Source: Phoronis australis
Taxonomy: Eukaryota > Phoronida > Phoronidae
Length of the DNA: 64,000 nt
Assembly (NCBI GenBank): GCA_002633005.1
Contig: NMRA01000771.1
Span: 46,899-110,898, forward strand
Reading direction: 5' to 3'
The notes below the pieces were generated by a model, which saw only the letters and a list, made by a program, of their open reading frames with translations, had not been told where the DNA came from and made no database searches. Within the stretch, counting starts at the first letter, position 1; each line of letters starts with the position of its first letter. Made by a program: the position numbers and the translations under genes. Shown one piece after another: positions 38,601 to 48,100 of this stretch.

Positions 38601-38613
38601 CAGTGTTGTGTGA
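23480..38613 (+). CDS. DHHC-type S-palmitoyltransferase, ZDHHC21-like (7 coding exons, 281 aa)
   Basis: Exons 23480-23678, 24742-24843, 26256-26367, 33663-33804, 35848-35961, 37483-37529 and 38484-38613 total 846 nt and stay in frame, all with GT-AG introns. The enzyme transfers palmitate from acyl-CoA to protein cysteines via an autoacylated Cys. Visible parts: TM1 about 28-52, TM2 about 59-82, TNPGRVP at the TM2/cytosol edge, a Cys-rich domain starting [15 protein letters not shown] with the catalytic DHHC at 133-136, TM3 about 149-170, TM4 about 198-223, TTxE as TTFE at 226-229, and a C-terminal [10 protein letters not shown] segment. The 265-residue human ZDHHC21 has the same compact layout and a similar FIPFRQRQ tail. 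It acts in ER/Golgi or plasma membranes. The N-terminus may extend into an upstream exon, because the frame is open from the acceptor at 23451. Confidence 0.92.
24742..24843 (+). CDS. DHHC enzyme exon 2 (TM2 end, TNPGR motif)
   Basis: 102 nt: [19 protein letters not shown], then [15 protein letters not shown]. The TNPGR-type turn after TM2 is typical of the family (TDPGR/TNPG). The acceptor is tgtttgcag and the donor CCAG|GTAACA. Confidence 0.9.
25690..26014. mobile_element. 325-bp TIR MITE (family N) in intron 2 of the DHHC gene
   Basis: The left end agggttgttccagcaaaatc continues cgtatgggag. The right end ctcccatacg continues ttttttactgcaacaaccct. The pair forms about 30-bp TIRs with a few mismatches. 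The element is AT-rich and non-coding. Another copy with a degraded left end lies in the opposite orientation at 35160-35352. Confidence 0.8.
26256..26367 (+). CDS. DHHC enzyme exon 3 (Cys-rich domain, catalytic DHHC)
   Basis: 112 nt: [38 protein letters not shown]. All zinc-ligand Cys/His positions of the CRD and the catalytic Cys are present. The acceptor is caatgtttag and the donor CCGTG|GTAGGT, which splits the Trp codon. Confidence 0.97.
26405..28632 (+). mobile_element. Tandem-repeat interspersed element (family H), copy B, in intron 3 of the DHHC gene
   Basis: The 5' end ttatgcgcccacatatttat continues atgtggacgc, a palindrome shared with copy D, then ccgtcatctccgtccggcg. After a nested 500-bp insertion the body has boxes of the form cctagtggc at 27085, 27230, 27390, 27539, 27668, 27828, 27973, 28118, 28272, 28423 and 28538, with steps mostly 129-160 bp (115 at the last). 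Three box flavours alternate (ccccctagtggcaattt, gccacctagtggccatt, cctcctagtggcagttt), making a higher-order unit of about 440 bp. The 3' end is the stem-loop caacgctctgcgttg then ctcttg. It is non-coding. The architecture recalls Helentron-associated (DINE/pearl-type) elements, but that is inference. Confidence 0.75.
26544..27043. mobile_element. 500-bp TIR element nested in element H copy B
   Basis: The left end caaggcttggaat and right end attccaagccctg are 13-bp TIRs with two or fewer mismatches. Both flanks are atgag (26539-26543 and 27044-27048), a 5-bp target-site duplication. Copy D keeps the uninterrupted sequence (gacggcatgtgcaaactttc near 40360), so the empty site is visible. Internal sequence is partly CpG-rich and has no transposase. 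Confidence 0.85.
29348..31007 (+). mobile_element. Tandem-repeat interspersed element (family H), copy C, with assembly gap
   Basis: Starts cattatgccgtcatctccg without the outer palindrome of copies B and D. Its 5' part then departs from the family (29490-29695), followed by a gap. From 30498 it resumes with ctctagtggcaatttta and a 3' part almost identical to copy D (30600-31007 against 41190-41624). The 3' stem-loop caacgctctgcgttg is at 30987-31001. Confidence 0.7.
29696..30497. other. Assembly gap (802 N)
   Basis: A run of N inside the repeat body of element H copy C. Open frames drawn across it are artefacts. Confidence 1.
32110..33340 (+). repeat. Segmental duplication, copy 2 (uninterrupted)
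   Basis: The same order of blocks as copy 1 but without the 1.66-kb element H copy C, so it records the pre-insertion arrangement. There is no coding content. Confidence 0.75.
33663..33804 (+). CDS. DHHC enzyme exon 4 (end of CRD, TM3)
   Basis: 142 nt: [17 protein letters not shown], then [18 protein letters not shown] and [12 protein letters not shown]. NNCVGxxNH is invariant in the family. I place the donor at AGT|GTAGGT (33805), which gives phase 0 for the next exon. The alternative GTAG|GTACCA at 33809 would break the frame into exon 5. Confidence 0.93.
34141..34680 (-). mobile_element. Second tandem-repeat element family (H2), three ~145-bp modules
   Basis: Modules start near 34158, 34291 and 34445 with gagataatcgac, aagataatcaac and gagataattgac. 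Each contains a gactggtgctgg/gcagg box followed by cc.ta.cat-like text. A gacagacggaccgatcgacg tract follows at 34611, placed as in the minus-oriented copy A of family H. The module length equals that of family H although the sequence differs. Confidence 0.55.
35160..35352. mobile_element. Partial copy of TIR MITE family N in intron 4
   Basis: Matches 25690-25860 in reverse: ctgaaagtactcacctgtca, acatttac, ctcccatagggattttgctg and gaacagccct at the right end. The left TIR is missing, so it is 5'-truncated. Confidence 0.7.
35848..35961 (+). CDS. DHHC enzyme exon 5 (TM4)
   Basis: 114 nt, phase 0 to 0: [18 protein letters not shown], then [20 protein letters not shown]. The acceptor gctttgtag ends at 35847 and the donor is [19 protein letters not shown] just before DRTTFE aligns by eye with the FYTQLIGIIT stretch before the TTxE motif in ZDHHC21, which settles the frame. 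A different frame across the same bases is also open but makes no family sense. Confidence 0.88.
36017..36108. repeat. Palindromic MITE (family P), copy 1
   Basis: tcacttacagggg and attttgagaaccagtttg are mirrored by caaactggttctcaaaat and ctcctgtaagtga around a short centre, ctccactgaataaggggga. Further copies are at 38705 and 53284. Confidence 0.85.
36110..36450 (+). repeat. Interspersed repeat R, copy 1
   Basis: Shares with 42970-43250 the ordered blocks ccgcaaata, gcctttttatc-like, cactgtcttccaacattg, tgtgaatg, ttttgtg and atagccatgg-tataaagcatc. It has no protein. Confidence 0.6.
37483..37529 (+). CDS. DHHC enzyme exon 6 (TTxE motif)
   Basis: 47 nt: [15 protein letters not shown] plus two bases. 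TTFE is the TTxE motif that packs near the active site. The acceptor is tttgattttcag and the donor AACT|GTGAGT. Confidence 0.9.
38484..38613 (+). CDS. DHHC enzyme exon 7 (C-terminus and stop)
   Basis: 130 nt: [17 protein letters not shown], then [18 protein letters not shown] and VYKYYSVV followed by TGA. The acceptor is cttgtttgtag. The FWLFPCRQR stretch resembles the C-terminal amphipathic segment of ZDHHC21. Confidence 0.9.
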
Positions 38614-38704
38614 CACATCGTCTTTGTGTTTTTCTGTTATTGCAATGACATTTTTAGGAATTTTTCAAAGAGTTCGATGGGAGATTTTTGTAGTTTGATG
38701 GGAT

Positions 38705-38775
38705 GTGCTCACATTTTGAGAACCAGTTGATACCCGTTATTTAGTGGAGAAATTGGTTCTTAAAATGCGGGCACG
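38705..38775. repeat. Palindromic MITE (family P), copy 2
   Basis: cacattttgagaaccagttg is mirrored by aattggttcttaaaatg, with the centre ttatttagtgga. It lies about 90 bp after the DHHC stop codon and so is in its 3'UTR, where an RNA copy could form a hairpin. Confidence 0.75.
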
Positions 38776-40200
38776 TTTTACCAGACTATTACGGGTTTTT
38801 GTTTACAAGCCTAGGGTGGGTGTTTGGCTGATGGAATTTTCAGGACCAAAAGTCCTATCCAAGTATTTATATTTAGTAGTGCCGAATATTCATACTGAGC
38901 AATTGGAATCATGGTTGTGGCAATTTTCTCAAAGTAACTGGAACTGTTTGTTTGGTATGGATTGGGATATACAGGTGGCATTGGTGATTCAAAGGATAAG
39001 GTTTGGATGTTCGGTTCCCACGAATCTGATGAAAGTTTTAGGATTCAGCCATGTCCATTTTTACCCTAAATGATCCCTGGGTGTATTTTCGAAAAATTTC
39101 CTTGTGGGTGTATACTTATCTCTGCTTATCAAAATGATATAAGGACACTTCAGTTACTCACATCTGCTTTTTGTTTGTGAAAAATGCTAGCGCTGGCCTT
39201 AAAAGATGAGTCTTTATGTCAGAGCTTCTTAAAATCGCCATTGAATGCCTCCATTGAAAACTCTTTCTCCCAAGCCTTCCTATTCTTTACCTTGTTAATC
39301 TCATAAATTTCATGGGAGATAACTACAGTTTAATGACATAGGACGACAGTTTCACAAAATCCCAAACAAAAGACAACTTAAATTTTTTCCATATTTTAAA
39401 GAAATTTTTGTTGATCACTTATCTGCCGAAATGCAGTTGATGTTATGTCGATTGTCAAGGTTTAAATAATTCAGGTTAAAAATGAGTCCAATTATAGTTA
39501 GAAATTTCAGACTTGAGATGAGGTAAGTATTTTAACCCAAACCCTTCATTGGCGCGAAGTGGTGTTTTTTGACATGAAATATCGAATACTCTACTTGCTC
39601 CAACACATAATGTCATAATTTTAGAATATTACATTAAACAATGTGTGTGTGCATCTTACCCTGAAAGTTTCATAACAATCCATCACCAAGTAACAGTTTT
39701 AGAGCATTTTAGTGATTGCACACAATGTTCAACATATCTTCTAAATTTATTTGGCATTGGGAAATGTCATTCTAAAAAACTTTGCAGTGAGAGAGTTAAA
39801 AGAATGTTTTTGAAGTCATGGGAAGTTAGCATTCCTAATTGTACAGGATTACATTATGTATGGCCCAAAAGGTTTTGTACTTCCTCTTAGTTTCAAACTT
39901 CTTAGTTTTTTGTGGTTTGAATGTCACAATTGTTTATCTTATGATGTCATTGTTGTATGTGTCATTGAATATGAAAAGGATAGAGCATTTTGTGCTTAGT
40001 TTATCAAATTGGTAAACTTGGTCATGTTGTTGTTATTGGCCATCATGCACATACCGGTAACATATATATGAAGTTCTATGCTTGTAAGAAAATAAAGTTC
40101 TGATAAATGATGAGTATGGAATAAAAAGACTTGCGCATGATACTCTGAATAGGCAACGTTATTAACTTTGTAAAGTATAATTTATGAAATTAACAAGCTT
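38776..40200 (+). other. Probable 3'UTR and downstream sequence of the DHHC gene
   Basis: No coding pattern. It contains a 109-codon frame (38744-39073) unlike any family that I recognise. It ends near the AATAAA at 40091. Confidence 0.4.
40091..40096 (+). promoter_or_regulatory. Candidate poly(A) signal of the DHHC gene
   Basis: AATAAA in agaaaataaagttctg, about 1.5 kb after the stop codon, and the first clean AATAAA that I see downstream. It lies just before element H copy D at 40201, so transcription probably ends before that insertion. Confidence 0.4.
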
Positions 40201-41624
40201 TTTATGCGCCCACATATTTATATGTGGACGCATTATGCCGTCATCTCCGTCCGTCCGTCCGTCCGTCCGGGCGGCGTCCGGCGTCCGCTGCTCTATCTCC
40301 AAAACCCTTTGACATACGTTCATGAAATTTGGCACATATGTTCCATTCATGAATGGGACGGCATGTGCAAACTTTCGGACGGATCCGACTACCGGTGTGC
40401 CCCCTAGTGGCAATTTTAGTTTTTTACGCTTACCTTTGTATCTTCAAAAGTCCTGAACGGATTTTCATGAAATTTGGTATGTAGGCACCTAGTCGTGAGA
40501 TGACGCTTTCCTGCAGTTTTCAGATGGATTCGACATAGTTTGCGCCACCTAGTGGCCATTTTTAGTGTTTTCGAGTCTGTTTTTGTGCGTCCACCCCTCT
40601 ATCAACCAAACCGCTCAAAGAATGATTGTGAAAATTGGCATGTATATGCTTACTATGTAGAAGACGGTTGACAATGATTTTCCGACGATTTCGACTACTG
40701 TGGCGCCTCCTAGTGGCAGTTTTGTTTTTTTTGCGCCTATGGCTGTATCTCCTAAACCNNNNNNNNNNNNNNNNNNNNNNNNNNNNNNNNNNNNNNNNNN
40801 NNNNNNNNNNNNNNNNNNNNNNNNNNNNNNNNNNNNNNNNNNNNNNNNNNNNNNNNNNNNNNNNNNNNNNNNNNNNNNNNNNNNNNNNNNNNNNNNNNNN
40901 NNNNNNNNNNNNNNNNNNNNNNNNNNNNNNNNNNNNNNNNNNNNNNNNNNNNNNNNNNNNNNNNNNNNNNNNNNNNNNNNNNNNNNNNNNNNNNNNNNNN
41001 NNNNNNNNNNNNNNNNNNNNNNNNNNNNNNNNNNNNNNNNNNNNNNNNNNNNNNNNNNNNNNNNNNNNNNNNNNNNNNNNNNNNNNNNNNNNNNNNNNNN
41101 NNNNNNNNNNNNNNNNNNNNNNNNNNNNNNNNNNNNNNNNNNNNNNNNNNNNNNNNNNNNNNNNNNNNNNNNNNNNNNNNNNNNNNNTATGCCTCTAGTG
41201 GCAATTTTAGTATTTGCCTCTAGTGGCAATTTATAGTATTTTACATTGACCTCTGTATTTTCATAGGTCTTCAGGTGTATACTTTGTGTTACTTCGTGAC
41301 TATGAAGGAAAAGTTCCAAGTAGAAATTTGTTTCTGGCATTCTAATGCTATGCTAATCTCGTATGTTGGTAAATTTGTTTTTATTCTATGTTTCTGTGGT
41401 GCTTTAAGCAACTGGTGTATAGGATGTGCTTGTATTATGAAGATTACTCACATTTTGCCCCTAGCCTATTGAGGAGACAATGACCATGCCTTTCCATTTT
41501 GCTAAGTACAACATACTACATATATGCTCTCTACTGGCCACTTTGTGGTACCAATAAACAACCCTAGAAGGATACCGTATGCGGTGCAATTGTGGGCGCA
41601 TTTCAACGCTCTGCGTTGCTCTTG
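40201..41624 (+). mobile_element. Tandem-repeat interspersed element (family H), copy D, with assembly gap
   Basis: Full 5' end: tttatgcgcccacatattta, then atgtggacgc and (gtcc)n from 40248. It shows the uninterrupted stretch that in copy B holds the nested 500-bp element. Boxes cctagtggc lie at about 40404, 40550 and 40709 before the gap. After the gap (41188 on) two boxes occur only 30 bp apart, suggesting gap-edge misassembly or a small local duplication. The stem-loop caacgctctgcgttg is at 41604-41618. Confidence 0.75.
40759..41187. other. Assembly gap (429 N)
   Basis: A run of N within element H copy D. Confidence 1.
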
Positions 41625-41629
41625 TAATA

Positions 41630-44515
41630 AAGTTAAACGCATTTAGAAGAATTACAAATCTTTCTTCTTCATGTGCTAATTTTATAGCATGCCAGGAATG
41701 GTGGTGATGGTTTACGACAACATTCCTGTATTTACTTCTAGTTTCATAAGATGTAGCTGAGGGTGCAGAAATGATTAAGCCCCTAGACCCATGAGTGCTC
41801 TGTCCATACCTCTGAATCCAGCATGAATTGGTAAAACTGACTGAGGTCATCTGCGGTGGCTAGACCCAAAAACACTGTGTGAGACCTCTGTAACCTGCGT
41901 CCAGATTCTGGAAGCAGTACTGGATACACACTATGTCCAGACATGCAGTGTTCTCACTACACTTTCAAACTGTGGGATCCATTCTTGGGGTCCAAGAAAA
42001 AATTCAGCATTGGTGGTAAAAGGGCAGAATGACACACAGGCCATTTTTGAAACATTAGATGAATGAGGTCACCTTGTAAAGCCAGCTTCAACCCATACTT
42101 TCTGTCTAAAACTAAATTTTGATTTAGGAAATTGGTGTCAAATTGTTCCTTAGTCAAAATAGGCATGACCTCTGGGCTTGGAAAAAAATCATAATTTATT
42201 ACTTCTTCAGAGGATGCTTACTAAGTTGCAGGTCATGCCAGTAAATTGCATAAACTTTGTATGAATGAGTGGTCTGTCTTTACTGAGAAAGGACAAAAAT
42301 GAGACCAATAATGGCATGTGACCTTAATGAAAACTTGGGTTTAATGTCTATTTAAGTGAAAAATTCCTAATAATCATCTAAAGAAATGAATATTCTTATT
42401 CCTTTAGAAGTTTTTTATATCTTACAGTGTGTCAAATATAGTGTCCAAGGTGACACACTTATCTAAATTATTGGTGTCTTTTTAGCTTGGTTTTATCAAA
42501 TTATGCAAAAATACAGTCAGCAAACATTTAACATGCTCTTACTGTAGACAAGCTGACATGAGTCTGGCCTCTGGATTGTTTCTGCCCCCTAGAGTTGTTC
42601 AGTTATTGGCTTTGTTGGAAGTGCAACATAATGAATCCCACCGTTATTACGTATGTTGTGTTGTGTGTTATCCTCGAGTTTTTAACCTATTACAAAAAAG
42701 CAATTTTTATAATGAATGTGAATAAAGTTAATCTGATGACATGTCTGATTCGATTTTGGAAGATAGGTTATTTTAGCTGGTTTACTCATTGACTTGCATT
42801 TGTATATGTACAAGTATGTAGCATGCACATGTTGTATGAAAATTCAGATGAGACAACTCCTTCCGTCTCGGCAACTTATTCACATTTCATCCCTTATTCA
42901 AGTTACCTAGGACCTTAATAAACAACCTGAAAAAATAACCATTAAAAGTACACATTTTATGAAAGGAGCCCCGACCTCAGTAACTATTACCATTTTCTTG
43001 TTGCCAAATTGTGGCTTACCTTACTGTCAAAGGGTTTTTACCCGCAAATAAATTAATGCCTTCTTTTATCTGCGAGCAGTTTTAAAGAGTGTCCAGGAAA
43101 ATGGCTTGAATTTAGATTTTTAAAAATTGAAGTTCTAACAGATGACAAAATTGCGATTTCTACATTTTTCAGTGTCTTCCAACATTGTTGTGAATGCTTA
43201 TTCAATTGTTTTGTGGTAGCTATGGGATAAAGCATCGGTTCAGTGCAACATGTCTTTCTTGAGACACATGCCAAAGTAAAATGTTTCATTTGCCATACTG
43301 TGTCTAAATTTGTGAGATTTTACCATAGTTGAGAACAGATTAATGGATTCCTGCCAACAAAAGTACAATTAGTTTAACCATAGTTGGCACTAAAACTCAG
43401 TGCTTGTTTGCTAGAAAACCTGAATGTTGCAAACGTGAATGTTAGTAACGACACAATTTTTAAAGCTGCATTTTGCCCGGTTTTTGGTGGTAAAAATCAA
43501 ATTATATGCCTACTTTACTATCATAAAATAGTAATATTTCTCACACAGTGATAACATTCTATTGCTGTTAGCAGCATGACAGAAAAGTGAAATCGTCAAA
43601 AATGAAGACTTCTGATATTTTAACTTGAAAATAAGCTGTGCATTACAATCGTGTTGGGTTTTGGTCGAGTTTTGAAAGTGCTCATTGACATTTCTATATT
43701 TTTTTCTTTATTGTACTCACAACCGTTACATTACAGAGATATGCATGTGTTACATGTAATATGCACTAACAAATGTAAATACACAAGCATATTTTATAGC
43801 AAAACATTCACACTGGAATTGTATATGTGAATAATTATCAATTCGTTGTCATACAATAAGTCCTACGTACTATGATCTACCTTTTCTAAATTGTTTATAA
43901 TTCAGGTTCTCGTCTTAAATTTCCTTTTCTATGTTACAATATTCAGTAATTTTTTGACCATTGAGAACAAGGGAGTCTGGAATTTAACCTGGCTCTGTAT
44001 GTGTGGCATTTTCCTAAGCACAGTAAGATTAATTACACATCTGGCTCCCTCGTGAAAATAAAATCTGCCAGGCTTAAACCAAGAGCACGCCCTGTTTTTG
44101 ACCCTACCCAATTGTTTACTGCCCTCTAAAAATTGTGTACAAACCCACATTTTCCAATACACAACAAAAATTCTGTCATTTTCACAAAATGTACAGGTCA
44201 GTGAGTTAACTATACTTATTTTGCATGGGAAACAGATTGTATTGAGAATTCTGTCTTATTTGAAGCCATCTGAGATTGGTGTCACTAGTGAACAGAGAGT
44301 TTAATCTGTGAACAGATGATATTTATATTGCTTTGAGTAAGTTACGATGTAAACATTTTGTGTAAATATTGAAATCTTTTTTAAAAGCAAATAAACATAC
44401 TTTTTAACAAAAAAAATATTTTTGCATTCCATGATTATCAAGATAATACAATAATAACTTAACAATAAGCAACAATTCTTAGTGACAACTCTGTTGCACT
44501 ATGCACAAACACAAA
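41630..44515. other. Intergenic region between convergent genes
   Basis: Apart from repeat R copy 2 I see no gene. The part next to 44521 should contain the FMO 3'UTR on the minus strand. An ATTAAA on the minus strand near 44300 is a possible poly(A) signal. Confidence 0.35.
42970..43250 (+). repeat. Interspersed repeat R, copy 2
   Basis: The counterpart of 36110-36450: cagtgtcttccaacattg, ttgtgaatgct, gtagctatgggataaagcat. It lies in the intergenic space between the convergent DHHC and FMO genes. Confidence 0.6.
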
Positions 44516-44520
44516 TAATC

Positions 44521-45147
44521 TCATGGATCCACTGTTTTGAAAGACATGTCATCAACGATCTCATAGTTATCTTTCTTATAAATCATGACATCCGAGCACC
44601 TTCGCATGTGAACTGTTTCATATAACGTTTGCAAAACTGGGGGAAGTCGACTGAAGTGACCCATGTCTGCAAGCTCGTCATTATATGGCCACTGCCGAAA
44701 CCCCATGACGTGAGCGTAACGTTGAGGCATGCCCCCACGTAAACGTTCCGTGAAGTCGTCGTTGATTTCACTATCCATCTCCTCTTTAGTCGGAAGATTA
44801 ACTGTCCCATCCAAAGTGTGTAAAAACAACTGGACTTGATGGTCGAACAAAGGGAATGGGCAAATCCGGTTGCAAATGCCAATGAAGCACATGGATGGAA
44901 AACTAGTGTTGATCATGTGCTTATATAGTGGCATGACACGTCGATCAATGACTGACACAGCACACTCTGGTGACAAGAATGGAAACTTGTACTCGTAGCC
45001 AGTGCACAGGACAATAGAGTCTACTTCCAATTCTTTATTGTCATAAAGCACTACTGAATTTGATTTCACAGAGGATATGCCAGCTGATTGGACAACATTT
45101 TCTGGCAGAGATGACTCCAGTGGGTATGTGTTGTGGCTCAGGTAAAC
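44521..45147 (-). CDS. FMO exon 5 (C-terminal half, stop)
   Basis: 627 nt in phase 0, starting VYLSHNTYPLESSLPENV. It contains ELEVDSIVLCTGYEYKFPF, SMCFIGICNRICPFPLFDHQ and GFRQWPYNDELADM, and ends MSFKTVDP then TGA. The acceptor is TTTGTTATCCAG. The Ala/Cys-Thr-Gly-Tyr box precedes the second half of the FAD domain. Confidence 0.95.
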   Translation of the reverse strand, partial: VYLSHNTYPLESSLPENVVQSAGISSVKSNSVVLYDNKELEVDSIVLCTGYEYKFPFLSPECAVSVIDRRVMPLYKHMINTSFPSMCFIGICNRICPFPLFDHQVQLFLHTLDGTVNLPTKEEMDSEINDDFTERLRGGMPQRYAHVMGFRQWPYNDELADMGHFSRLPPVLQTLYETVHMRRCSDVMIYKKDNYEIVDDMSFKTVDP

Positions 45148-48100
45148 CTGGATAACAAAGAAAATACTAGACTTAAAACTGCTCCCTGAATAACGTAAAA
45201 ACGTATTGATAACTGATTAAAATTTTGAAACAAGACTACATTGTTACCAATTCCTTACAAGAAGATAAACACAATAAAGAAGATGATAAAAAGTGAAAAA
45301 CACTAGTTCATAAAAATGAAGATAAACACATAATAACAAGTAAAGTATAGATTAAGGTAGTTCATGTAAAATATTCGGGAAGAGCTGCTTCTGAAGGAAG
45401 AAGCACCCTGTGGTCGCTTGTGCAAGTGTAAACGTTCAGTTTAGTATTGATGTGTCTTGAGGAAAGTCCTGAAACTGAATTTAGCACCTATTTCATCTGT
45501 AATTATTCTGGTTTTCAATGTAAATGACAGATATTTCACTTGACCGAAATGAAATGTTGAATAAACACATTAAGCTTCTAAACAATACATGAATTTGTGT
45601 CAGAGTATAATTATTTGATTTTATCAGGAGGTCACAGTTCACACTTGGGGAAAATTTCCATTTTTTCATAGAGTATTTAAACCATACAGTCAGGTGTTTC
45701 ATAATAACAAGTCCTAATTCGGCAGATCAAGATGAAATCGCAAACTTGCAAATTATAAAATCAAGTTACTGGAGGTGAAACTTCACATGAACAAAATAAA
45801 TGAAGTCCTTAGTTTTAACATGTGTTATTACAAGTGCAGATATGTTGAATTAAAAACTAAAACAAAGGTATAGATTGCGCTCTAAAACATAAACCAAAAC
45901 AATGGTTTTCAAGATGGAGTTGCATGGGACACCAACAATATTCTGTATGAAAATATTGAGTGAAGATCCCTTGGAACCAAAGAACCGTACTTTGGCGTGG
46001 TAGGTGTAGAGCTGTTTCGTCCATATCTCAGACTTGATTCACCACTGGGTGTGACCTCTGCGGTTGTAGAATAAAACGATTAAAACAGTACCGGGGATTC
46101 CCTAATGAGGAGGGGGAGGGGGTGAATCCCATAACAGTTCTGTATACACTGCAGGTAGATCAAGTCCTGGATTTTTGTTAACTCTAGGTCTGAGGACTTG
46201 GATTTCAATTGCTTCTCACACCCTCATGACCCTGCACTTTCACTTATCTGGTTTTATACTTAATATACTGAAGTCCTGATCAGAGATCTGGTCAGTAACT
46301 GGCCACCCGTCTCACCAATATAGTTGTCACTACACTCACCACACTTGTATTGGTAGACCACATCACACCTCTCGAAGGGGGTGACACATCGTTAACTGAT
46401 GGAAGGATGGACAGAACAGTGTTTAACGGTTTGTGAAAAGACTTGATGTTGTGTTTACAGTAGATAGTCTGAATCCTTACGGAGATGCCTGTGACGTAGG
46501 GAATACACACAGGGAAGTTGATGATAGGAGGATCGGGTACAGTTCTACCATCAGATCCGAGGAGTGCCCATGGGGTCTCTGATCACACCCTTCATTGCTA
46601 ACATTTTCAAGGAAGATTTTGAGGTTTGTACTATTGCGACAGCGCCAACTCCCACGAAACTGCTATTGATGAATTCAGCGAACACCTCAACAGTCTAGAC
46701 CCATCAATCCAATTTACCCGGGAACTCGAACAAGATGACACTCTCCCCTTCCTCGACACTTGCATCTGGCTACACGATGATGGTTCCATTTCTATTTAAT
46801 GCAAGCCTTCGCACGCTGATCAGTATCTCAGCTTTGCATAGAATCACCATCTGTCTACCAAAAGATCAGTAGTATGGACTATACTCAACAGAAATGAAAA
46901 ACTTGTTTCTGATGACAACAAAAGGGAAGCTGAGGTTCGTAACGTTAAGCAAGCATTCAGTGCCAACAGATATCCTGACTGAATGTTCAATGTACGTAAC
47001 AAGGAACGAGTGACCCCCTTGATCCTCCAATCATCAACTTCCCTGTGTGTATTCCTTGTACCAGAGGTGTCTCTGGAGACTATCTATTGTAAACACAACA
47101 TCAAGTTGTTTCACAAACTGTTTAACACTATTCAGTCCATCCTCCCATCAGCGAAAGCTGAGTCACCCCCCTCGAGAGGTGTGATTTGATTTATGAATCA
47201 GAATACAAGTGTGGTGAGTGTACTGACAACTATATCGGTGAGACGGGTCACCAGTTATCGACCAGGGATAAGGATCATCGTATTCCCAAGTTTAGACCTA
47301 TTACTGCTGTCCAAGAGCATGAGAGAGATTTACGTCACCAGATCTCTGATGAGGACTTCAGTATATTAAGTCTACACCAAAGGAAGTGGAAGCTCAGGGT
47401 ACGAGAAACAATTGAGATTTTTGTTATGGGATTCCCCCGACATTAGGGAATACCCGGTACTGTTTTCATCGACAGAGGGTGCACCTGGTGGTGAATCAAG
47501 TCTGTGAGATATGGACGAAATGACTGTACACTTACCACATCAAGATACAGTTCTTTGGTTCCAAAAGGGATCTTCACCCAATATTTTCATCACTAAAATG
47601 GAACCCAGCAATAAACATAGTTTCAATATTCTGTATTATCTGCTAATGATTGACAACTGTCCCTCACTTTATTGTAATTTGACTGCAACGCAATGATATG
47701 TAATGCAAACTTCCCTACGGAATATTGACAGGACTGAGAAGAGGTGCGGCAATGGCTATTGAGTTCAAGCACCGCATAGAGTTGTGCTCAAACATTTTTT
47801 AATATACTGCGTAAAAGATGATAACAATCCAATTACGTTCCATGGAACAAAATTATTCAGTGCAGCTGAAGGATAGCGGGTGTGCCGGGCACATCTGGAA
47901 ATTTCCATTTACATACAGGGCACGCCAAGAATATACTCATTCATTTCCACTAGATCAAACTCTGCGCCGTGCCCAGGCCTTCTGTGTGAACACACCTTGC
48001 TATGCTATGCAAGGTAAACATTGGCATGGGAAAGGTTCACAACCCAGTTTTTGAGTACGAAAATTTATTGCATGATGCTATTGGCAAGCAAGTGTGCATT

